Below are positions 1 through 5,338 of a stretch of DNA of 5,338 nt, in pieces. The position numbers were made by a program, and so were the translations under genes. The DNA is from Pseudomonadota bacterium (lineage in GTDB: Bacteria > Pseudomonadota > Alphaproteobacteria > Acetobacterales > Acetobacteraceae): contig JAJZFF010000607.1 in the NCBI GenBank assembly GCA_021805485.1, positions 1-5,338 of the forward strand, given 5' to 3'. Positions within the stretch are counted from its first letter, which is position 1. The number at the start of each line of letters is the position of its first letter. The notes below the pieces were generated by a model that saw only the letters and a list, made by a program, of their open reading frames with translations, made no database searches and was not told the origin of the DNA.

Positions 1-609
1 GGCATCAACCAGGGCACGTCCGGCAATATCAGCGTCCGTCACGGCGATACGATGCTGATCTCTCCCTCCGCCACGCCCTATCACCTGATCGAGCCGGACA
101 TGATCGCCACCATGCCGATCGAGGGCGAATACGGCGCATGGACGGGCAAGCTGAAACCCTCGACCGAATGGCGCTTCCATCTCGATATCATGCGCGCCCG
201 GCCGGAAGTGAACGCGATCGTCCATAGTCACCCCACTTTCGCCACCACGCTCGCCATCGCCCGGCGCGACATCGAAGCCTGCCACTACATGGTCGCGGCT
301 TTCGGCGGGGTCGATGTGCGTTGCGCGCCCTATGCCACGTTCGGCACCAAGGAACTTTCGGTGCATGCGCTGAAGGCGCTGGAAGGCCGCATGGGCTGCC
401 TGCTCGCCAATCACGGCATGATCGTGCTCGGCGAAAATCTCGACAAGGCGATGTGGCGCGCGGTCGAGCTCGAAACGATTTCACGGCAGTATTACCACGC
501 GCTCGTGCTCGGCAAGCCGCACATCCTCAGCGCCGCCGACATCGACGCAACGCTGGCCCAGTTCTCCGGCTATGGCCTGCAGGATGACGCCGGAGCCGAT
601 GCCGCATGA
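1..609 (+). CDS. Class II (zinc) aldolase, L-fuculose-1-phosphate aldolase-like; 5' end missing
   Basis: The reading frame is open from base 1 and gives 202 visible residues ending in TGA at 607-609. The methionine codon at 52 is internal, because the GTSGN phosphate-binding motif lies before it (visible residues 5-9). Compared from memory with E. coli FucA (215 aa), about 20 N-terminal residues are outside the window. The whole active site is recognisable: Glu56 in PSTEWRF (FucA Glu73), zinc ligands His75 and His77 in VHSHP (His92, His94) and His138 in ANHGM (His155), and Tyr96 and Tyr191 (Tyr113, Tyr209). Such enzymes are cytoplasmic and reversibly cleave a ketose 1-phosphate into DHAP and an aldehyde; some relatives instead epimerise or decarboxylate. 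Aldolase chemistry is well supported. The substrate is not, since FucA-like proteins also act on ribulose phosphates, 5-deoxy sugar phosphates and others. The stop codon overlaps the glpD start, so the two genes should be co-transcribed. Confidence 0.93.
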   Translation, partial: GINQGTSGNISVRHGDTMLISPSATPYHLIEPDMIATMPIEGEYGAWTGKLKPSTEWRFHLDIMRARPEVNAIVHSHPTFATTLAIARRDIEACHYMVAAFGGVDVRCAPYATFGTKELSVHALKALEGRMGCLLANHGMIVLGENLDKAMWRAVELETISRQYYHALVLGKPHILSAADIDATLAQFSGYGLQDDAGADAA

Positions 610-2093
610 ATGCGGACTACGATCTTCTGGTCATCGGCGGCGGCATCAACGGCGCGGGCATCGCCCGCGATGCCGCCGGGCGCGGCCTGAAAACCCTGCT
701 CTGCGAGAAGGGCGATTTCGCCGAGGGCACGTCGTCGCGCTCGGGCAAGCTCGTGCATGGCGGGCTGCGCTATCTCGAATACTACGAGTTCCGCCTGGTG
801 CGCGAGGCGCTGATCGAGCGCGAGGTGCTGCTGCGCGCGGCGCCGCATATCGTCTGGCCGATGCGCTTCGTGCTGCCGCATAGCCCGGAGCAGCGCCCGG
901 CGTGGATGATCCGCCTCGGCCTGTTTCTCTACGATCATCTCGGCGGGCGCGAGAAGCTGCCCGGCACCCGCGCGCTCGACCTGCGCCGCGCGCCCGAGGG
1001 TGCGCCGATCCGCGCGGACTACGCCAGGGCGTTCGAATATTCCGATTGCTGGGTCGATGATGCGCGGCTGGTCGTCCTGAACGCGCTCGATGCCGCGGAA
1101 CACGGCGCCGCCGTGCGCCCGCGCACCGCGGCCGCGTCGGCCCGGCGCGAGGCCGGGGTCTGGCACGTCACCCTGCGCACCGCCGATGGCGCGACGGAAA
1201 CGGTGACATCCCGCGTTCTCGTCAACGCGGCCGGCCCCTGGGTTGCCGGAGTCATGCAGGGCGTGATCGGGCTGAACACGCTGGCGAAGGTGCGCCTGGT
1301 CAAGGGGAGCCACATCGTCGCCCGCAAGTTCTGGGACGGTCCGCAGGCCTATCTCCTGCAGAACGACGACAAGCGGGTGATCTTCGTCAATCCATACGAG
1401 GATGACCTTTGCCTGATCGGCACGACTGACATTCCCTATGAAGGCGCCGCCGAAGACGTCGCGATCGATGCGGCGGAACGCGCCTATCTGCTCCGCGCCG
1501 TCAACCGCTACATGAAGCGACCGCTCACGGAAGACGATATCGTGGCCGAATTCTCCGGCATCCGCCCGCTATATGACGACAAGGCGGCGAATCCCTCGGC
1601 GGTGACGCGCGACTATGTCTTCGATATCGACGAGCAGCCGGGCGAGGCGCCGCTGCTGTCGGTTTTTGGCGGCAAGATCACGACCTATCGCAAGCTGGCC
1701 GAACACGCGCTGGAGCGGCTGCAGAAATTCCTCCCCGCGATGCGGGCGCCCTGGACCGGCGCGGCACCGCTGCCGGGCGGCGACATGGAGGGCGCCGATT
1801 TCGACCGCTTCCTTGCGGAGTTCCGGCGCGCGAAGTCCTTCCTCCCCGAAGCTCTTGCCCATCACTATGCGCGGCTCTACGGCACCCGCGCCGCCGACGT
1901 GATCGGTGGGGCGCATGATCTGGCGGGCCTCGGCCGGCATTTCGGCGGGCTGTTCTATGAATGCGAGGCCGACTATCTGCGTCGCGCCGAATGGGCGCGC
2001 GCGGCGGACGACTATCTGGATCGCCGCACCAAGCACGGTCTGCACATGACCGCCGCCGAGCGCGAGGCCTTTGCCGCCTCGGTGGCGGCATGA
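606..2093 (+). CDS. glpD: FAD-dependent glycerol-3-phosphate dehydrogenase (GlpD type)
   Basis: This 495-residue protein is close to E. coli GlpD (501 aa) in length and aligns along its whole course. GlpD is a membrane-associated flavoenzyme that oxidises sn-glycerol 3-phosphate to DHAP and passes electrons to quinone. Visible features are the FAD dinucleotide-binding motif GGGINGAG (11-18), the substrate-site stretch HGGLRYLE (51-58, with His51 and Arg55), FEYSDCWVDDARL (143-155), GIRPLYDD (318-325, Arg320), Arg335 and FGGKITTYRKLAEH (354-367, Lys357). Arg320, Arg335 and Lys357 match E. coli Arg317, Arg332 and Lys354, as recalled. The alpha-helical C-terminal domain spans about 385-495. The ATG is chosen because it places the FAD motif at the normal distance from the N-terminus and overlaps the aldolase stop as ATGA; GGAG at 592-595 is a possible ribosome site. 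Lying between two aldolases, it might oxidise another polyol phosphate, as erythritol-phosphate dehydrogenase EryB does, but the residues seen favour ordinary GlpD chemistry. Confidence 0.92.
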   Translation: MNADYDLLVIGGGINGAGIARDAAGRGLKTLLCEKGDFAEGTSSRSGKLVHGGLRYLEYYEFRLVREALIEREVLLRAAPHIVWPMRFVLPHSPEQRPAWMIRLGLFLYDHLGGREKLPGTRALDLRRAPEGAPIRADYARAFEYSDCWVDDARLVVLNALDAAEHGAAVRPRTAAASARREAGVWHVTLRTADGATETVTSRVLVNAAGPWVAGVMQGVIGLNTLAKVRLVKGSHIVARKFWDGPQAYLLQNDDKRVIFVNPYEDDLCLIGTTDIPYEGAAEDVAIDAAERAYLLRAVNRYMKRPLTEDDIVAEFSGIRPLYDDKAANPSAVTRDYVFDIDEQPGEAPLLSVFGGKITTYRKLAEHALERLQKFLPAMRAPWTGAAPLPGGDMEGADFDRFLAEFRRAKSFLPEALAHHYARLYGTRAADVIGGAHDLAGLGRHFGGLFYECEADYLRRAEWARAADDYLDRRTKHGLHMTAAEREAFAASVAA

Positions 2094-3082
2094 GCGCGGC
2101 ACCCGGCCGGAACGATCCGGCGCTTGGCGAACTCGTCGCCGCCTCGGCCCGGATCGGCGCCGATCCGCTGCTGGTGCAGGCCGCCGGCGGCAACACCTCG
2201 ATCAAGCTCGGCGGGGCGATGTGGATCAAGGCCTCCGGCCAGTGGCTGGCCGATGCCGCCCGGCAGGACGTGATGGTGCCGGTCGATTTCGGTGCGCTGC
2301 GCGCTGCCTATGGCGCGGGTGGCGATGTCGAGAATGCGAAACGCTTCCTGATCGGCGGCGGCGTGCTGCGCCCCTCGATCGAGACGGCGATGCACGCGAT
2401 GATGCCGCACCGGGTGGTGCTGCACGTCCATTGCGTCGCGACCATCGCGACGGCCGTGCGCGCCGATGCCGAAGCCCGGCTCGCCGGCGCGCTTTCGGGG
2501 CTCGACTGGGGCTTCGTCCCCTATGTCCGCCCAGGCCAGCCGCTGGCCGATGGCGTGATGGCGCGTCCCGGCCACGCCATCTATGTGTTCGGCAATCACG
2601 GACTGACTGTCGGCGCCGAAACGGTCGAGGGTGCCGTGGCGCTGATCGAGACGGTGCGAGCCCGGCTCGCCGCCACGCCGCGCCCGCTCGCGCCCGCCGA
2701 TGACGCTGCCCTGGCACGCGCCGCGGAAGGTTCCGGCTACGAAGCCGCGCCGCCCGAGGTCGCCACGCTTGGCGCCGATCCGGCAAGCCTCGCTGTCGCC
2801 CGCGCCGGCTCGCTCTACCCCGACCATGTCATCTTCCTCGGCCCCGGTGTGCCGGAGCAGGTCGCGTCCGGTGCGCCGCTCGTGCTCGTGCCCGGCGCGG
2901 GCGCGCTGCTGCGACGCGATGCCACGGCCTCGGCCCGCGCGATGGCCCGCTGCATTGCCGATGTCGCCCGCCTTGTGCCGGCAGGCGCCCCTCTGAGCGT
3001 GCTGAGCGCCGACGAGGAGGCCGCCCTGCTCGGTTGGGAGGCTGAGGCCTATCGAAAGACGTTGCAGCGCCCGGCATCCTGA
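2090..3082 (+). CDS. Class II aldolase/adducin-family protein resembling the aldolase half of RhaD-type fusions
   Basis: This is a 330-residue protein. ATG at 2090 is preferred because it overlaps the glpD stop as ATGA and the family sequence begins just after it; the open frame upstream (from 1961) is arginine-rich shadow sequence inside glpD. Visible motifs are AAGGNTSIK (31-39, phosphate/backbone site), Glu98 in RPSIETAMH (likely the catalytic acid/base), zinc ligands His112 and His114 in LHVHC and His170 in GNHGL, and a C-terminal part with SLYPDHVIFLGPG (241-253) and GWEAEAYRK (315-323). That C-terminal part is typical of the bifunctional rhamnulose-1-phosphate aldolase/short-chain dehydrogenase proteins (COG3347). 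Here the protein stops about where the dehydrogenase half would begin. It is probably a cytoplasmic zinc-dependent aldolase acting on a phosphorylated ketose or a sugar acid. It differs strongly from the first aldolase of the operon, so a recent duplication is unlikely. The substrate is unknown. Confidence 0.85.
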   Translation: MSAAPGRNDPALGELVAASARIGADPLLVQAAGGNTSIKLGGAMWIKASGQWLADAARQDVMVPVDFGALRAAYGAGGDVENAKRFLIGGGVLRPSIETAMHAMMPHRVVLHVHCVATIATAVRADAEARLAGALSGLDWGFVPYVRPGQPLADGVMARPGHAIYVFGNHGLTVGAETVEGAVALIETVRARLAATPRPLAPADDAALARAAEGSGYEAAPPEVATLGADPASLAVARAGSLYPDHVIFLGPGVPEQVASGAPLVLVPGAGALLRRDATASARAMARCIADVARLVPAGAPLSVLSADEEAALLGWEAEAYRKTLQRPAS

Positions 3083-3090
3083 GCCGGGCG
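3068..3090. terminator. GC hairpin at the convergent gene ends, possible bidirectional terminator
   Basis: CGCCCGGC (3068-3075) and GCCGGGCG (3083-3090) form a perfect 8-bp stem around a 7-base loop, ATCCTGA, which holds the stop codon of the left operon. The next gene, read the other way, ends at 3091, directly beside the stem. The site fits a transcription end shared by two convergent genes. No T-run follows on either strand, so it is not a canonical intrinsic terminator, and 8-bp GC stems are not rare in DNA this rich in G and C. Confidence 0.4.
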
Positions 3091-3113
3091 TCAGCGCGCT
3101 GCCGGCAGACGCC
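3087..3113. repeat. Inverted repeat overlapping the hairpin, alternative stem
   Basis: GGCGTC (3087-3092) pairs with GACGCC (3108-3113) across 15 bases. These 15 bases consist of two 8-bp palindromes that share one base, AGCGCGCT (3093-3100) and TGCCGGCA (3100-3107). The left arm reuses bases 3087-3090 of the neighbouring 8-bp stem, so the two structures exclude each other. It lies in the last codons of the minus-strand gene and may be chance. Confidence 0.25.
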
Positions 3114-3714
3114 AGCCCCGATAGATCGCCATCATTCGCAGAAACACGCAGAGCGCGAGCCCGCTCCAGGCGGCAAGCGGTTGGGAGATGCCGAGGGCAG
3201 CGGCGGCCACCACCACCAATGCGCCGGCTAGGGCGGCAACGGCGTAGATGTCGGCATGAAGTACCGTTGGCACTCTCATGGTCAGCACGTCGCGTACCAT
3301 GCCGCCGCCGATCGCGCTGACCATGCCGAGAATCGCCGCCATCGGCCAATCGACCCCGTAATCCAGCGCCTTTTGCGTTCCGGCCACCGCGAACACGCCG
3401 AGCCCGATCGCATCGAAGAACAGCACCGGATGCGAAAGTCGCTCGAACAGGCCGAAACAGCCGAACACGAACAGCCCGCCTGCCAGCGCCAAAGCGAGAT
3501 TGTGCCAGCTCGCGACCGATTCGGGCGGCACCGCGCCGATCATCACGTCGCGCAGGATGCCACCCGAAACCGCGGTGACATAGGCGAGCACCAGCACGCC
3601 GAACACGTCCATCCGCTCCTGCACGCCGCGCGCCGCCCCGCTCATTGCGAAGACCAGCGTGCCGGTCAGGTCGAGTCCGGCGACCAGCGGATGCGCAATC
3701 CCGCCCGGGCTCAC
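3091..3714 (-). CDS. UPF0126 / TRIC-family integral membrane protein (putative cation channel)
   Basis: Taken from the GTG at 3714, this is a 207-residue, very hydrophobic protein, matching the ~205 aa of the family (E. coli YicG and YadS). The family duplication is plain: the loop GGILRD (51-56), followed by IGAVPP, recurs as GGGMVRD (136-142), followed by MRVPT. Hydrophobic stretches fit about seven membrane helices in two related halves (roughly 10-90 and 97-175) plus a last helix near 180-197. Prokaryotic TRIC homologues studied so far form trimers that pass monovalent cations such as potassium; their role in bacteria is unsettled. The frame runs back to a TTG at 3819, but those 35 extra codons are more AT-rich, have no family match and contain no ATG, so GTG 3714 is preferred although only a weak GGAT lies before it. 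It converges on the aldolase operon (8-base gap) and diverges from the acyl-CoA dehydrogenase; no functional link to either is apparent. Confidence 0.88.
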   Translation of the reverse strand: MSPGGIAHPLVAGLDLTGTLVFAMSGAARGVQERMDVFGVLVLAYVTAVSGGILRDVMIGAVPPESVASWHNLALALAGGLFVFGCFGLFERLSHPVLFFDAIGLGVFAVAGTQKALDYGVDWPMAAILGMVSAIGGGMVRDVLTMRVPTVLHADIYAVAALAGALVVVAAAALGISQPLAAWSGLALCVFLRMMAIYRGWRLPAAR

Positions 3715-3878
3715 GCGCGGGATCCGGTAGCAGGGCCGAAGCGGCAAGGCGGGCGAAGAATCACGTTCGGCACCAGTGGGCAACAGGATGGAAATGGAAG
3801 CGGACGAAGCTATTTTCAAACCACGCTACCATGGTTCATCTTGCCGCCCGCTGCATAGCCCCACCGTGGAGAAAGCAT
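3715..3878. promoter_or_regulatory. Divergent intergenic region, presumed promoters for both flanking genes
   Basis: These 164 bases lie between the preferred starts of the UPF0126 gene (-) and the acyl-CoA dehydrogenase (+). Much of the stretch from 3780 to 3880 is richer in A and T than the flanking coding DNA, as expected of a promoter region. On the + strand TATTTT (3811-3816) could be a -10 box, with a poor -35 (ATGGAA, 3788-3793) 17 bases upstream. On the - strand TTGAAA (3819-3814) resembles a -35 box but no good -10 follows. An 8-bp palindrome, ACCATGGT (3828-3835), lies within the arms of AACCA/TGGTT (3819-3823 and 3832-3836) and could be part of an operator. The region's role follows from gene layout; the individual boxes are weak. 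Confidence 0.4.
3868..3875 (+). promoter_or_regulatory. Shine-Dalgarno site supporting a TTG start
   Basis: GGAGAAAG lies before the TTG at 3879, with 7 bases between GGAG and the start codon, which is good spacing. The alternative in-frame ATG at 3831 has no purine-rich site before it (AAACCACGCTACC). This decides the start of the acyl-CoA dehydrogenase gene in favour of TTG. Confidence 0.65.
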
Positions 3879-5078
3879 TTGACCCGTTTGTCTGCCGGCG
3901 CCGCCGATAACCCAGACACCGTTTCCGGCGACGACCCGCACGCCGCCATCCGTGCCGAAGTGGCGCGGCTCTGCGCCGGGTTTCCCGGCGCCTACTGGCG
4001 CGAACTCGACCGTGAGGGGAAATATCCCGAAGCCTTCGTCCGCGCCCTGGCGGAGGGCGGCTGGCTCGCCGCGCTGATCCCCGAGGACTATGGCGGCTCC
4101 GGCCTCGGCCTGTCCGCCGCCGCGGCGATCCTCGAAGAGGTGCAGCGTGCCGGCTGCAATGGCGCGGCCTGCCATGCGCAGATGTATATCATGGGGGCGC
4201 TGCTGCGGCATGGCAGCGAGGCGCAGAAGGCGCGCTACCTGCCGCAGATCGCCCGCGGCGAACTGCGCTTGCAGGCCTTTGGCGTGACGGAGCCGACCAG
4301 CGGCACCGATACCACGGCGCTGCGCACCACGGCCCGGCGCGAGGGTGGCCATTATGTCGTCAATGGCCAGAAGATCTGGACATCGCGCGCTGAATATTCC
4401 GACCTGATGCTGCTGCTCGCCCGCACCACGCCGCGCGAGCAGGCGCAGAAACGCACCGACGGGCTTTCGGTTTTCCTGCTTGACATGCGCGAGGCGCGGC
4501 AGGCGGGCCTGACCATCCGGCCGATCCGCACGATGATGAACCACGCGACCACCGAGGTGTTTTTCGACAATGTCCGCGTGCCGGCTGAAAACCTGATCGG
4601 CGAGGAGGGCAGGGGCTTCCGCTACATCCTCTCCGGCATGAATGCCGAGCGCATCCTGATCGGCGCCGAATGCGTCGGCGACGCCAAGTGGTTCATCGAG
4701 AAGGCGACCGCCTACGCAAAGGAGCGTGTCGTCTTCGGACGGCCGATCGGCCAGAACCAGGGCGTGCAGTTCCCGATCGCCAAGGCCTATGCGCGGATGC
4801 GCGCGGCGGAACTTATGGTCCACCGCGCCGCTACCCTGTTCGAGGCGGGGCAGGATTGCGGCGCGGAAGCCAACATGGCCAAGATGCTCGCCGCCGAAGC
4901 CTCGTGGGAGGCGGCGGAAGCCTGCGTGCAGACGCATGGCGGCTTCGGCTTTGCCGAGGAATACGATGTCGAGCGCAAGTTCCGCGAAACCAGGCTCTAC
5001 CAGGTCGCGCCGGTCTCGACCAACCTGATCCTCTCCTACCTCGCCGAACATGTGCTCGGCCTGCCGAGGTCCTACTGA
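3879..5078 (+). CDS. Acyl-CoA dehydrogenase (FAD flavoprotein)
   Basis: Taken from TTG 3879 this is a 399-residue protein, a normal family length; ATG 3831 would give 415. Acyl-CoA dehydrogenases introduce the alpha,beta double bond into acyl-CoA thioesters and pass electrons to electron-transfer flavoprotein. The three domains are visible: an N-terminal helical part (about 20-130), with LIPEDYGGSGLGL at 67-79; the beta domain with the FAD/substrate motif VTEPTSGTD (136-144) and GQKIWTS (163-169); and the C-terminal helical domain with RVVFGRPIGQNQ (283-294) and QTHGGFGFAEEYDVERKFRE (351-370). At the place of the usual catalytic Glu (MCAD Glu376, in YEGT) it has Gln375 in LYQVAP, while MNAERILIG puts Glu257 where isovaleryl-CoA and long-chain dehydrogenases carry their base. 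Branched or bulky acyl-CoA substrates are therefore possible, but none can be assigned. Its TGA overlaps the CoA-transferase start (TGATG), so the two genes form an operon. Confidence 0.92.
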   Translation: MTRLSAGAADNPDTVSGDDPHAAIRAEVARLCAGFPGAYWRELDREGKYPEAFVRALAEGGWLAALIPEDYGGSGLGLSAAAAILEEVQRAGCNGAACHAQMYIMGALLRHGSEAQKARYLPQIARGELRLQAFGVTEPTSGTDTTALRTTARREGGHYVVNGQKIWTSRAEYSDLMLLLARTTPREQAQKRTDGLSVFLLDMREARQAGLTIRPIRTMMNHATTEVFFDNVRVPAENLIGEEGRGFRYILSGMNAERILIGAECVGDAKWFIEKATAYAKERVVFGRPIGQNQGVQFPIAKAYARMRAAELMVHRAATLFEAGQDCGAEANMAKMLAAEASWEAAEACVQTHGGFGFAEEYDVERKFRETRLYQVAPVSTNLILSYLAEHVLGLPRSY

Positions 5079-5338
5079 TGGCCGATCTGCCGCTTGCAGG
5101 CCTGCTCGTCATCGCCATCGAGCAGGCCGTGGCCGCCCCGTTCTGCACCTCGCGCCTCGCCGATGCTGGGGCGCGGGTGATCAAGATCGAGCGGCCGGAA
5201 GGTGATTTCGCTCGTTATTACGACGAGGCCACGCCCGCCGGCAGCTCCTATTTCGCCTGGCTCAACCGCGGCAAGGAATCCGTGGCGCTCGATCTGCGGC
5301 AACCGGCGGCGGTGAACCAGCTCGCCGCCCTGATAGCC
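5078..5338 (+). CDS. CaiB/BaiF (type III) CoA-transferase, N-terminal 87 residues
   Basis: The gene starts at ATG 5078, overlapping the dehydrogenase stop as TGATG, and stays open to the end of the window, giving 87 of the ~380-400 residues usual for the family. The N-terminus is typical of type III CoA-transferases: LAGLLVIAIEQAVAAPFCT (6-24), RLADAGARVIKIERPEGDFAR (26-46), then FAWLNRGKESVALDLRQP (59-76). These enzymes move CoA from an acyl-CoA donor such as succinyl-CoA onto a free carboxylic acid. The catalytic aspartate (Asp169 in formyl-CoA transferase) lies past the window, so activity cannot be confirmed. Coupled to an acyl-CoA dehydrogenase, it most likely activates the acid whose thioester that enzyme, or another of the operon, then processes. 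Donor and acceptor are unknown. Members of the family that act as racemases or lyases are less likely alternatives. Confidence 0.9.
   Translation, partial: MADLPLAGLLVIAIEQAVAAPFCTSRLADAGARVIKIERPEGDFARYYDEATPAGSSYFAWLNRGKESVALDLRQPAAVNQLAALIA

Noticed and set aside
52..54. ATG as the start of the first aldolase.
   Set aside because: The GTSGN motif essential to the family lies upstream in the same open frame, so this methionine is internal.
570..1313. A 247-codon open frame on the minus strand inside glpD.
   Set aside because: It lies entirely opposite conserved GlpD sequence and has no family resemblance.
1961..2089. An upstream extension of the second aldolase by 43 codons.
   Set aside because: The extension lies inside glpD, is arginine-rich and has no family match; the ATGA overlap at 2090 repeats the arrangement at 606.
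2012..3349. A 445-codon open frame on the minus strand across the second aldolase and the end of the UPF0126 gene.
   Set aside because: It is low-complexity and Arg/Gly/His-rich, it spans two real genes with full motifs, and its frame is a GC-driven shadow.
3814..3819. TTGAAA on the minus strand as a -35 box for the UPF0126 gene.
   Set aside because: No sequence at 16-18 bases downstream resembles a -10 box, so it is not listed as a promoter on its own.
3256..3858. A 200-codon plus-strand frame opposite the UPF0126 gene.
   Set aside because: It is a His/Arg/Gln-rich shadow of a membrane-protein gene whose own frame shows the duplicated GGxxRD motif and hydrophobic helices.
3816..5051. A 411-codon open frame on the minus strand opposite the acyl-CoA dehydrogenase.
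   Set aside because: Its protein is rich in Arg, Ala, Gly, His and Asp with no recognisable motif, and the opposite strand encodes a clear family member. Long antisense frames are expected in DNA with GC-rich third positions.

Overview
The window is GC-rich, densely packed bacterial DNA with G or C in most third codon positions. It looks like a chromosomal metabolic region of an alphaproteobacterium. That placement rests on base composition and on the look of the proteins, and genus cannot be told from here. I see no tRNA, rRNA, CRISPR array, insertion sequence, phage gene or other sign of recent transfer. Protein families were recognised by memory of known sequences, without any search.

Left block (1-3082, + strand): three genes joined by two identical 4-base ATGA stop/start overlaps. 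They are a FucA-like class II aldolase whose first ~20 codons lie outside the window, a full-length GlpD-type FAD-dependent glycerol-3-phosphate dehydrogenase, and a second, distant class II aldolase that resembles the aldolase half of the RhaD-type aldolase/dehydrogenase fusion proteins. The set suggests catabolism of a sugar or polyol through phosphorylated intermediates to dihydroxyacetone phosphate (DHAP). A kinase, transporter and regulator would be expected upstream of base 1. The substrate cannot be read from this window.

Middle (3068-3878): a short GC hairpin lies over the stop codon of the left operon, where it meets the convergent gene for a UPF0126/TRIC-family membrane protein (3714-3091, - strand; GTG start preferred). 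A 164-base, comparatively AT-rich gap follows. It is the only real intergenic region and should hold divergent promoters.

Right block (3879-5338, + strand): an acyl-CoA dehydrogenase that most likely starts at a TTG codon behind a clear Shine-Dalgarno sequence, followed with a TGATG overlap by the first 87 codons of a CaiB/BaiF (type III) CoA-transferase that runs off the window. The pair suggests that a carboxylic acid is activated by CoA transfer and its thioester then oxidised.

No wholly new system is evident. The points most worth checking are the two-aldolase/GlpD operon, the stand-alone RhaD-like aldolase domain, and the acyl-CoA dehydrogenase, which lacks the usual C-terminal catalytic glutamate but has one at the isovaleryl-CoA dehydrogenase position.
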